64,000 nt of DNA from DATFFO01 sp963772815 (lineage in GTDB: Bacteria; Actinomycetota; Acidimicrobiia; Spongiisociales; ZC4RG35): positions 682,001-746,000 of the forward strand of contig CAVYYV010000004.1 of the NCBI GenBank assembly GCA_963772815.1. The letters run 5' to 3'. The position numbers and the translations under genes were made by a program. Of the stretch, positions 34,684 to 41,653 are shown one piece after another; within the stretch, counting starts at the first letter, position 1; the number at the start of each line of letters is the position of its first letter. The notes below the pieces were generated by a model. The model saw nothing but the letters and a program-made list of their open reading frames with translations. It was not told the origin of the DNA and searched no databases.

Positions 34684-34685
34684 CT

Positions 34686-35498
34686 CTAGCCCAGGGAGAA
34701 CTTCTCGGTGACGGCACGGGCGAACGAGCGGTGGTCGAAGCGGACGAACTGGAGCGGATCCTCGGTTCTGGTGATCTCCACCACGTCTCCCTCGTCGGCC
34801 TCGCCCAGTGGCACCTTGTCCACACTCACCCTGGCGGGCCGCTGGCGTCTGATCGTGACCCGGATCACGGAGTCGGGCGCCAGCACCATGGTTCGAGAGA
34901 AGAGTGAGTGGGAAGCGACGGGTGTCATCATCAAGGCCTCGATGGAATGATCGACTAGAGGCCCTCCCGCTGAGAAGTTGTAGGCAGTCGAGCCGGTGGG
35001 GGTGGCCACGATCAGCCCATCGGCCCGGTAGGTGACGAAGGACTCCCCGTCGATCTCGACCTCCATGTGGATAAGACGCAGGCTGTCGATTTTCTCCACG
35101 ACCACGTCGTTGAGCCCCCGGGCCACCGAATCGCCCAGACGGGCCGTTATCCCCATGCGGGGCTCCGTTGTGAAGTCTCCGGCCGCCAAACGATCGACCA
35201 CTCGATCCATCTGATCCGGTTCCACCTCGGTCAGGAAGCCGATGGTGCCGAGGTTGAAGCCGAAGATCGGGATGTGATGCTCTATGGCGACCTGGGCAGC
35301 GGCCAGCATGGTCCCGTCCCCGCCGATGGCCACGACCATGTCCGGTGGCCCCTCGACCAGCGTCGCCGGCTCGGCCAAACCGTCGAGCTGAGGATTGCCC
35401 ACGACCGACAGACCCGCCTCCTGTGCTCTGACGATGAAGCTTCGGGCGAAATCGGTCACCTCACGGCGCCCATCGTGTATCACCAGGTCGAGTTTCAC
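34686..35498 (-). CDS. nadK: NAD kinase
   Basis: NadK phosphorylates NAD to NADP. The GGDGTMLAAAQVA motif is near residue 58, GFNLGTIGFLTEV follows, and the catalytic block TPTGSTAYNFSAGGPLV is intact. The 270-residue length is typical. The GTG start overlaps the tlyA stop by four bases. Confidence 0.95.
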   Translation of the reverse strand: MKLDLVIHDGRREVTDFARSFIVRAQEAGLSVVGNPQLDGLAEPATLVEGPPDMVVAIGGDGTMLAAAQVAIEHHIPIFGFNLGTIGFLTEVEPDQMDRVVDRLAAGDFTTEPRMGITARLGDSVARGLNDVVVEKIDSLRLIHMEVEIDGESFVTYRADGLIVATPTGSTAYNFSAGGPLVDHSIEALMMTPVASHSLFSRTMVLAPDSVIRVTIRRQRPARVSVDKVPLGEADEGDVVEITRTEDPLQFVRFDHRSFARAVTEKFSLG

Positions 35499-36238
35499 GG
35501 CGGCACCTCGAGTGACGAAGCGGGCTCACCGGCCCGACACCAAACGAAAACCTCCCGGTTGCCGCCGGCCCCGGCGATGGGTGAGGGCTCCAGGGCCCTG
35601 GGGCCCAGGCCGGACTCGTCCAGACATGTCAGCACCTTCTCGACCGCCCGCCTTCGGACGTCCGGATCCCGGACGATGCCTCCTCTTCCGACCTCGCTCT
35701 TGCCCGCTTCGAACTGTGGCTTGATCAGGAGGATCAGATCCGCGTGGGGCAGGGACAGGTCCCGGAGTCGCGATGCCACGGTGCACAGGGAGATGAACGA
35801 CAGGTCGGCCACGAGCAGAGGGAAGGGGCCGCCCACCTCGGCCACGGTCACGTGGCGGAGGTTGGTCCTCTCCATCACAGTCACCCGCGGGTCCTCGCGC
35901 AGACTCTGGTCCAACTGCCCGTGGCCCACGTCCAATGCCACCACGGCTTCCGCCCCGCGCTCCAACAGCACCTCGGTGAACCCCCCGGTGCTCGCCCCGG
36001 CGTCCAGGGCCGTCTTGCCCTCCACGTCGACCGCGAAGGCGTCCAGCGCTCCCTCCAGCTTGACTCCTCCCCGTCCGACACGCCGTGGACCGGGGTGCTG
36101 AAGGGTTATGGGTGTGTCGGGAGCGACGAGCGTGGCGGGTTTGGGCGTGGGCACGCCCCGGACCTGCACGAACCCGTCCGTCACCATTCGCTCCGCCTGG
36201 GTCCTGGAGGCTGCCATATGGCGTCGAACCAGCTCCAT
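35495..36238 (-). CDS. tlyA: TlyA-family rRNA 2'-O-methyltransferase
   Basis: The protein combines an N-terminal S4 domain (ELVRRHMAASRTQAERMVTD) with an FtsJ-like methyltransferase: SAM motif DAGASTGGFTEVLL, then ADLSFISL and LIKPQFEAGK with a final NREVFVW. TlyA methylates 2'-hydroxyls in 16S and 23S rRNA in mycobacteria. The ATG at 36238 is the first standard start. The S4 consensus RARLD is encoded just upstream of it, reachable from a CTG at 36259 that overlaps the preceding stop (CTGA), so the true start may be CTG. The far longer upstream frame is shadow. Confidence 0.9.
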   Translation of the reverse strand: MELVRRHMAASRTQAERMVTDGFVQVRGVPTPKPATLVAPDTPITLQHPGPRRVGRGGVKLEGALDAFAVDVEGKTALDAGASTGGFTEVLLERGAEAVVALDVGHGQLDQSLREDPRVTVMERTNLRHVTVAEVGGPFPLLVADLSFISLCTVASRLRDLSLPHADLILLIKPQFEAGKSEVGRGGIVRDPDVRRRAVEKVLTCLDESGLGPRALEPSPIAGAGGNREVFVWCRAGEPASSLEVPP

Positions 36239-36255
36239 GTCGAGACGTGCGCGGC

Positions 36256-36402
36256 TCAGGCCGACTCCTCGGAAGGTTCCAGCAGGTAGCCCAACAGGTC
36301 GGCCAGTCGGGCTGCCGGGGCAGGCAGGTCGGCGGGGTCGAGTTCCTCCAACTCCGCCAGAGCCTCCTCGAGGCGGAGTCTTTCCTCTGGTGTTACCTCC
36401 AT
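36256..36402 (-). CDS. Small acidic protein upstream of tlyA (48 residues)
   Basis: The ATG at 36402 opens a 48-residue frame beginning MEVTPEERLRLEEALAELEE, a charged amphipathic helix, followed by PADLPAPAARLADLLGYLLE. It sits between the HAD phosphatase and tlyA, exactly where mycobacteria have the small gene Rv1693. Its stop overlaps the possible CTG start of tlyA. Function is unknown; its translation may drive tlyA initiation by coupling. Confidence 0.65.
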   Translation of the reverse strand: MEVTPEERLRLEEALAELEELDPADLPAPAARLADLLGYLLEPSEESA

Positions 36403-36441
36403 GGTGGTCCATTATCACCGATCCCACCGACAGGTCGGAGA

Positions 36442-37200
36442 TCAAGACTCGATGATCAGCTCCACCGCCCGACTCAGGTCGTCGGCAACCGCGTCGGGAG
36501 TGGGGCTGACACCCTCTGCGCTGGCCGTGACCCCGGTCAAGACCAGGATGGATCGCCAGCGGGGCCAGGCGGCCAGGGCTAGATCGGTGTCGGGCCGATC
36601 CCCGATCATCCATATCGTCCCCGGTGGGCAGCGCTCCTCGATCAGCCTCCTCATGGCGTCGCTCGGCTTGCCTGCATTGGTGCCGGTGACTCCCGAGGCG
36701 ATTTCGACTGCGGCCACACAGGCCCCGGCTCCGGGTAGTAGCCCGTCTTCGGTGGGAAATGTGGGGTCCTGATTGGTGGCGATGAAACCGGCGCCCCGAC
36801 GCACGGCCGTCGAGGCACGCGCGATCCGGTCGTAGTTGATCCCCCGATCCAGCCCAACCACAACCGTGGCCGCCCGTTCGGAGTCCTCGGTCAGGTCGAA
36901 GCCCGCTTCTTTGACCGCCTCCTCGACTCCCCTCTCTGCCACGACCAGAACCGGCCCCACCTGGATCATCGTCGCCGCCACCAATGCCGAGGTGACTATC
37001 TGCCATCTCTCCGCCTCGTACCCGACCAGGCGCTGAAGCTTGGCCATCACGTCTTCTGGTGTGCGAGCCGAGTTGTTGGTGGCGAACAGCAGGCTCCACC
37101 CTGCTTCCTCCAGGGCGCGCAGGGCCTCGGTCGAGCCCTGGATGGGTTTCTCCCCCCGGTAGACGACCCCATCGAGGTCGCACACCACAGAGCCGCTCAC
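36442..37200 (-). CDS. HAD-superfamily (NagD-type) phosphatase
   Basis: The 252-residue protein has HAD motif I VVCDLDGVVYRGE (both Asp present), motif II LFATNNSARTPEDV, a central cap domain and motif IV region WMIGDRPDTDLALAA. NagD/HAD-IIA proteins hydrolyse phosphate esters such as glycerol phosphates or nucleotides. It occupies the position of Rv1692 in mycobacteria, reported as a glycerol-phosphate phosphatase. The GTG start overlaps the M20 peptidase stop by four bases. Confidence 0.88.
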   Translation of the reverse strand: MSGSVVCDLDGVVYRGEKPIQGSTEALRALEEAGWSLLFATNNSARTPEDVMAKLQRLVGYEAERWQIVTSALVAATMIQVGPVLVVAERGVEEAVKEAGFDLTEDSERAATVVVGLDRGINYDRIARASTAVRRGAGFIATNQDPTFPTEDGLLPGAGACVAAVEIASGVTGTNAGKPSDAMRRLIEERCPPGTIWMIGDRPDTDLALAAWPRWRSILVLTGVTASAEGVSPTPDAVADDLSRAVELIIES

Positions 37201-38528
37201 GCGATCAGCTCCCCGTAGCGATCGAGAACCGTGCTCAAGAGCCGTGTGGTCAGGACCACCGACTCCACCGACACGCGCTCGTCATGGCCATGGAACAGGC
37301 TCAGGAACTCGCCGAAGCCGATTCGATCGTCGAACAACCCCACCCCGTAGGCAACCGTCCCGCGTTGGCGCCAGAAGCGGGCGTCTGTGGCCACCGTCAT
37401 CAGGGCGGGCGCCACCCGACGCGAACCGGTATGGGCCTCGATTCCGTCGACGATCGCATCCCAGAGGGCGTTGCCCATCGGAGAGGAGTTTGGTGGATGG
37501 TCGGCAGTCGGCTCCAATTCGAGCCGGTCGCCGGCAGATCCCATCGCCTTGCGCAGATGTTGATCGACGAATTCGCGGTCCATGCCGGGCAGAGCCCGGA
37601 GATCGACGTGGGCTTCGGCCGAGTCGGGGATGACGTTGGTCTTTACCCCGCCCGCCACCTCGTTGGGTGAGACGGTGAGGTGGGTGGCGGCGTGCACGTA
37701 GCGCGCAAAGGTTGGGTCGGCCATGGCTAGGCGGTCGATGGCCGAATCCACGCGGTCCGGATCGACCAGTGCCGCCGCCAGGTCCTCATCCAGGTCCATC
37801 TCCGAGACGAATCGTCGCCACTCATCGGTGATTGCGACCGGCATAGGGGTGGTGAAGAGGCCGTTGAGGGCGGCCACCATCGGCTCGAGGGCGTTTTCGC
37901 GGCCGTACGGGGCCGAGCCATGACCTGTCGAGCCGTGAGAGCGGATCGTGGTCCAGTAGGGCCCCTTCTCCCCCACCGAGACCGGGTATACGTTCCCCGT
38001 CGCCGTCTCGAGAGACGGGTAGGCGACCTCTGTCAGGAGGTAGTCGGCCTGGACCAGGTCCCAGTGCCGCTCGACGAGATACTTGGCGCCCAGAATCCCT
38101 GAGTTCTCCTCGTCGGCGACCGCCGCCAGGACGAGGTCACCCGCCAGTTGCTTCTCGCCCGTGATGTAAGGGCGGGCAACGGTGGCCATGGCCGCAGTGA
38201 CGTTGAGCATGTCCACGGCCCCCCGGCCCCAGATCATCCCGTCCGATTCCTCGGCTGCGAAGGGGTCGACCGACCATCCTTCCCGGCTGACCGGGACCAC
38301 GTCGAGATGGGGCACGAGCGCCAGACTCGGTGCATCCGGATCGCTGCCCGGGATGCGATACACGAGCGACTGGCGCCCCTCGACCGGCTCGATGACCTCC
38401 CCGGGCACCCCCAGGTAGTCGACCAGTGTCTCGACGGAGCGGTGCTCATGTCCCGACTCGGGAGTCCCATCGTTGACACATCGGTTCCGAATCAGGCGTC
38501 GCAGCAGCTCGACGGTCGGGTCGCTCAC
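37197..38528 (-). CDS. M20-family metallopeptidase
   Basis: The 443-residue protein begins SDPTVELLRRLIRNRCVNDG, typical of actinobacterial M20 peptidases. Metal ligands are visible in ALVPHLDVVPV, MIWGRGAVDM (bridging Asp) and AVADEENSGILGA (catalytic Glu pair), with HGSAPYGRENAL in the dimerisation domain. These enzymes cleave dipeptides or deacylate amino acids. I chose the GTG at 38528; a GTG 12 codons upstream is the alternative. Confidence 0.88.
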   Translation of the reverse strand: MSDPTVELLRRLIRNRCVNDGTPESGHEHRSVETLVDYLGVPGEVIEPVEGRQSLVYRIPGSDPDAPSLALVPHLDVVPVSREGWSVDPFAAEESDGMIWGRGAVDMLNVTAAMATVARPYITGEKQLAGDLVLAAVADEENSGILGAKYLVERHWDLVQADYLLTEVAYPSLETATGNVYPVSVGEKGPYWTTIRSHGSTGHGSAPYGRENALEPMVAALNGLFTTPMPVAITDEWRRFVSEMDLDEDLAAALVDPDRVDSAIDRLAMADPTFARYVHAATHLTVSPNEVAGGVKTNVIPDSAEAHVDLRALPGMDREFVDQHLRKAMGSAGDRLELEPTADHPPNSSPMGNALWDAIVDGIEAHTGSRRVAPALMTVATDARFWRQRGTVAYGVGLFDDRIGFGEFLSLFHGHDERVSVESVVLTTRLLSTVLDRYGELIA

Positions 38529-38568
38529 CTCGGTGACGGTAGTGCGTGCGCCCGAACGCCTCACATCG

Positions 38569-39015
38569 TCAGGTCTCCTCCAGGATGTCGAGGAGGCTGC
38601 CCATGGTCGGTGTCAGCGGAAGGGCACGAGCCTCCTGGAAGGTGAACCATCCCGCCGCCGCTGCGTCTCCGCTCGGAGCCAGAGTTCCCCCCACCACCCG
38701 GCCCCGAAAGTCGATCAAGGCATAGTGCCAGGCCGGTGGATCCCCGGGACCGATACTCTCCCCGACCCAGACCACCCTCCCGACCTCGACCTCCAGGCCG
38801 GTTTCCTCCGCCACTTCCCTGCGGGCCGCCGACACCAGAGGCTCGCCATACTCCACCTTGCCCCCCGGCACAGCCCATAGGCCCCGACCTGGGTCGTGGC
38901 CACGCTGGACCAAGAGGATGCGTCCTTCGTCGACCACCGCCACTCCCACCCCGGGGATCGGACGGTCAGAAGCGACGGGGGTCTCGGGCGGGTCGTTCGG
39001 TGGGATGGTCGTCAT
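38569..39015 (-). CDS. Nudix hydrolase
   Basis: The 148-residue protein starts MTTIPPNDPPETPVASD and has a Nudix box, GGKVEYGEPLVSAARREVAE then ETGL, with all catalytic residues. Single-domain Nudix proteins hydrolyse nucleoside diphosphate derivatives; the substrate is not readable here. The start lies inside the end of the upstream GNAT gene (50-base overlap). Confidence 0.85.
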   Translation of the reverse strand: MTTIPPNDPPETPVASDRPIPGVGVAVVDEGRILLVQRGHDPGRGLWAVPGGKVEYGEPLVSAARREVAEETGLEVEVGRVVWVGESIGPGDPPAWHYALIDFRGRVVGGTLAPSGDAAAAGWFTFQEARALPLTPTMGSLLDILEET

Positions 39016-39475
39016 GATGCATGATGATGGAGCGAGCCGAGAACCCTCCCGCCTCGAAGAAGTTCTTGGCGAGACGGTGTCCCGGCAGCACCCGGGCATC
39101 GAACTTGGTGATACCCGTGCGGCGCAGGATATCCAGCACGAGGTCGCGCATCGCCTCGGCCACACCGACTTCCCTCGCCTCCGGGTCGGTGTAGACGAGC
39201 TCGATCGAGCCTACCCTCTCGAAATCTGCCTGGGGAAGGCTGCGTCGCACCTGGGCCAGCAGCAAGCCCAACGGAAAGCCATCGATCTCTCCCACCAGCA
39301 GGACCGAATCGCCGTCGGACAGCGCCTCGGTCAGTGCCTCCTCCACCGGCTCGGGAAGGCCATCCATGCGAGGCCACATGGGATGGAGCGCCTCCATCTC
39401 CTTCTCCATGCCCCGGTACAGGCTTATGACCTGGGACAGGTCGTCCTGGGTGGCCGGACGGGCCGACACGCTCAT
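38966..39475 (-). CDS. GNAT-family N-acetyltransferase
   Basis: The 169-residue protein has the GNAT core with VGSIELVYTDPEAREVGVAE, a variant of acetyl-CoA motif A, and LPGHRLAKNFFEAGGFSARS as the terminal motif. The ATG start overlaps the mannosyltransferase stop (ATGA). The last 16 codons overlap the Nudix gene. Substrate is unknown. Confidence 0.75.
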   Translation of the reverse strand: MSVSARPATQDDLSQVISLYRGMEKEMEALHPMWPRMDGLPEPVEEALTEALSDGDSVLLVGEIDGFPLGLLLAQVRRSLPQADFERVGSIELVYTDPEAREVGVAEAMRDLVLDILRRTGITKFDARVLPGHRLAKNFFEAGGFSARSIIMHHDDHPTERPARDPRRF

Positions 39476-40209
39476 GGGGCCGCAGTCCGCCCGGAAGGCG
39501 TGAAGATCCTCCTCAGCCCCCAGCGGGTGACGAGCCACATCGCCTCCAACACGATCCCCGTCCCCATCTTGGAGACGCCCAGCTCCCGGTCCCGGAACGT
39601 GATCGGCACCTCGACCACGGTCATGCCCCCCTGGCAGGCCCGCCACGCCATCTCCACCTGGAACCCGTACCCGGAGGCCTGGGCAGAGCGGTACGGAAGG
39701 CGAGCCAGCGATGCGGCACTGAACGCGCGGAAACCGGCCGTCGCATCCCGGACCGGGATACCCAACATCGTCCGGGCGTAGAGATTCCCCGCCCGTGAGA
39801 TCAGCCGGCGGTGCAGCGGCCAGTCGGGCGTGGCACCGCCGGGAACGTAGCGCGATCCGATGGCCACATCCGCTCCGTCCCGGACCGCATCCACCAGGCT
39901 GGGCAAATCGGCGGGATTGTGGGAGAAATCGGCATCCATCTCGATCACCACCTCCGCTCCGGTGGCCAGAGCGCGATCGAATCCGGCCGCATAGGCGGGG
40001 CCCAGACCTTGTTTCCCGGCGCGGTGGATCACAGAGACCCGGGGAACATCACCGGCCAGCTCGTCGGCTATCTCACCTGTGCCGTCTGGTGAGGCGTCGT
40101 CGACTATCAGGACCGAGTAGCCGTGAAGTAGGATCGCCGCCGCCAGGTGGGCGAGGTTCTCCCGTTCGTTGTAGGTCGGGACAACAACCGTGACCGAGTC
40201 AATCGGCAC
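39472..40209 (-). CDS. Polyprenol monophosphomannose synthase (DPM1-like GT2)
   Basis: The 245-residue family 2 glycosyltransferase has VVVPTYNERENLAHL at the start, IVDDASPDGTGEIAD, the metal-binding VIEMDADFSHNPADLP and a C-terminal GFQVEMAWRA. DPM1-like enzymes move mannose from GDP-mannose to a polyprenyl phosphate on the cytoplasmic membrane face, feeding lipoglycan and protein mannosylation. The GTG start overlaps the end of the DUF4193 gene. Confidence 0.85.
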   Translation of the reverse strand: MPIDSVTVVVPTYNERENLAHLAAAILLHGYSVLIVDDASPDGTGEIADELAGDVPRVSVIHRAGKQGLGPAYAAGFDRALATGAEVVIEMDADFSHNPADLPSLVDAVRDGADVAIGSRYVPGGATPDWPLHRRLISRAGNLYARTMLGIPVRDATAGFRAFSAASLARLPYRSAQASGYGFQVEMAWRACQGGMTVVEVPITFRDRELGVSKMGTGIVLEAMWLVTRWGLRRIFTPSGRTAAP

Positions 40210-40711
40210 AGTCTCGGCAGATCATCTTACGTCTGTTGGCCAGCTGGCTGCTTCGCTTGACCAGGAAGCAGGATCGGCAAACGAACTCGTCGGATCGAGG
40301 GGCCTGGGCGTCGACGTTGAGCGTGAGCTCCTCGCGTCGAATGGCCCGCAACTCGGCTGCCTCATCCACCAGGAGGGCGTCTTCGACCTCCTCATCGAGA
40401 AGCTCGAGCTCTTCGGCCTCCAGCTCGTCGAGGGCCTCGGCGGTCTCCTCGTCCTCCTCTTCCTCGTCCTCGTCTCCCTCTCCTTCCTCGTCCGGAAACT
40501 CCGCGGCGGCGAAATCCTCGCTCAGGTCCTCTTCCAGATCGGATTCGAGGTCATTGTCGGCTTCCAGTTCCTCGCTCAGGTCCTCTTCGAGTTCTACTTC
40601 GTCCAGGTCGAGGTCAGCGTCGTCCAGATCGGCATCGTCGAGATCCTCTTCTTCGAGGTCTTCGTCCGCTGCCGACTCCTCAAACTCGTCGTCTTCGTGC
40701 TCGGTGCTCAT
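40199..40711 (-). CDS. DUF4193-type zinc protein with a long acidic domain
   Basis: About 110 of 170 residues form an almost purely Asp/Glu region with degenerate repeats such as LDDADLDDADLDLDE and EDLSEELEAD. The last 45 residues are a four-cysteine zinc ribbon (EFVCRSCFLVKRSSQLANRR then ICRDCAD) characteristic of actinobacterial DUF4193. Mycobacterial members have a much shorter acidic part. A role in transcription or RNA binding is often supposed, but none is shown. It precedes the mannosyltransferase gene and overlaps it. Confidence 0.85.
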   Translation of the reverse strand: MSTEHEDDEFEESAADEDLEEEDLDDADLDDADLDLDEVELEEDLSEELEADNDLESDLEEDLSEDFAAAEFPDEEGEGDEDEEEEDEETAEALDELEAEELELLDEEVEDALLVDEAAELRAIRREELTLNVDAQAPRSDEFVCRSCFLVKRSSQLANRRKMICRDCAD

Positions 40712-40777
40712 TCCTCATCCCCGATTAGGGTCCGGGCGGCGGCGAGTATAGGCCTCGCGGCGCCGGAACGGCTTCGA

Positions 40778-41653
40778 TCAGATCTTTAGATCGATTGCGG
40801 CCGGAAGAACCCGTCCCTCGACCGGTGTATTCCCGAGTGGCTCGCCATCCACCTCCACCGGCCAGATATGGCGTGTCTCGAGCCGAAACTCGGAGGCGGT
40901 CAGCCGGCGCACGCCCTTCTCGGCCAGATGCAGCCCCCGCATGATCTTAGGCACCAACGCCGGCGCGGTCGGCTTGGGCGAGTCGATCACCTGCAAGTCG
41001 AACAGCCCGTCGACCAGAGTCGCCTTGGGCGCTATGTTCCAGCCGCCGGCGAAGAATTGGGCGTTGGCCATGATGACGGCCAGAGCCGGCCCCCTGAAAG
41101 TGCGACGATCGGTCACCAGCTCCACTTCGGTGCGAGGGAAACGGGGCAGCCTCACCCCGAAGGCCATCACATAGCGGCTGGAACCCAGTCGACGCGGCAG
41201 ACGGAGCGACGTATAGACGGCCGCCGCCCCCACGCCGGCCTGGGCCACGTTGACAAAACGGCGCACTCCCCAGGACCCCGACAACTCGCCCACGTCGATG
41301 GGGTAGACAACGTCGGTGGCGAGGTGAGCTGCGGCGACGGCCAGATCGTTGGGAATGCCGAACGTGCGGAGCAGGTCGCACCCGCTCCCGGCGGGCAGAA
41401 TGCCCAACGTGGGGAACTTGTCCGCTCCGGTCTCGAAGAGCTCATTGACGGCCAGGTTCACCGTTCCATCTCCCCCCACCACGGCCAAACGGGGTACCGA
41501 CACGGCGTCGGCGATGAGCCGGCGCATGGCGCCGACGTCGGAGGGCACCTCGATCGTGGCCTCGACCCCCGCCTCACCCAGCGCCCGACGCAAACCTGCC
41601 ATGGCCACCGGACGAGCACCTGCTGCGGGATTGACTGCCACGACCCAGGACAT
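40778..41653 (-). CDS. Diacylglycerol/lipid kinase family protein
   Basis: The 291-residue protein has the DagK catalytic motifs AVNPAAGARPVAMAGLR and VVGGDGTVNLAVNEL near residues 6 and 77, followed by LGILPAGSGCDLLRTFGIP. Enzymes of this family phosphorylate diacylglycerol, sphingosine-like lipids or related alcohols at the membrane. The ATG overlaps the helicase stop region by one base. Confidence 0.88.
   Translation of the reverse strand: MSWVVAVNPAAGARPVAMAGLRRALGEAGVEATIEVPSDVGAMRRLIADAVSVPRLAVVGGDGTVNLAVNELFETGADKFPTLGILPAGSGCDLLRTFGIPNDLAVAAAHLATDVVYPIDVGELSGSWGVRRFVNVAQAGVGAAAVYTSLRLPRRLGSSRYVMAFGVRLPRFPRTEVELVTDRRTFRGPALAVIMANAQFFAGGWNIAPKATLVDGLFDLQVIDSPKPTAPALVPKIMRGLHLAEKGVRRLTASEFRLETRHIWPVEVDGEPLGNTPVEGRVLPAAIDLKI

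Noticed and set aside
35495..37183. A 562-residue protein covering tlyA and the HAD gene
   Set aside because: The upstream 300 residues are shadow of the HAD gene on the same strand in another frame.
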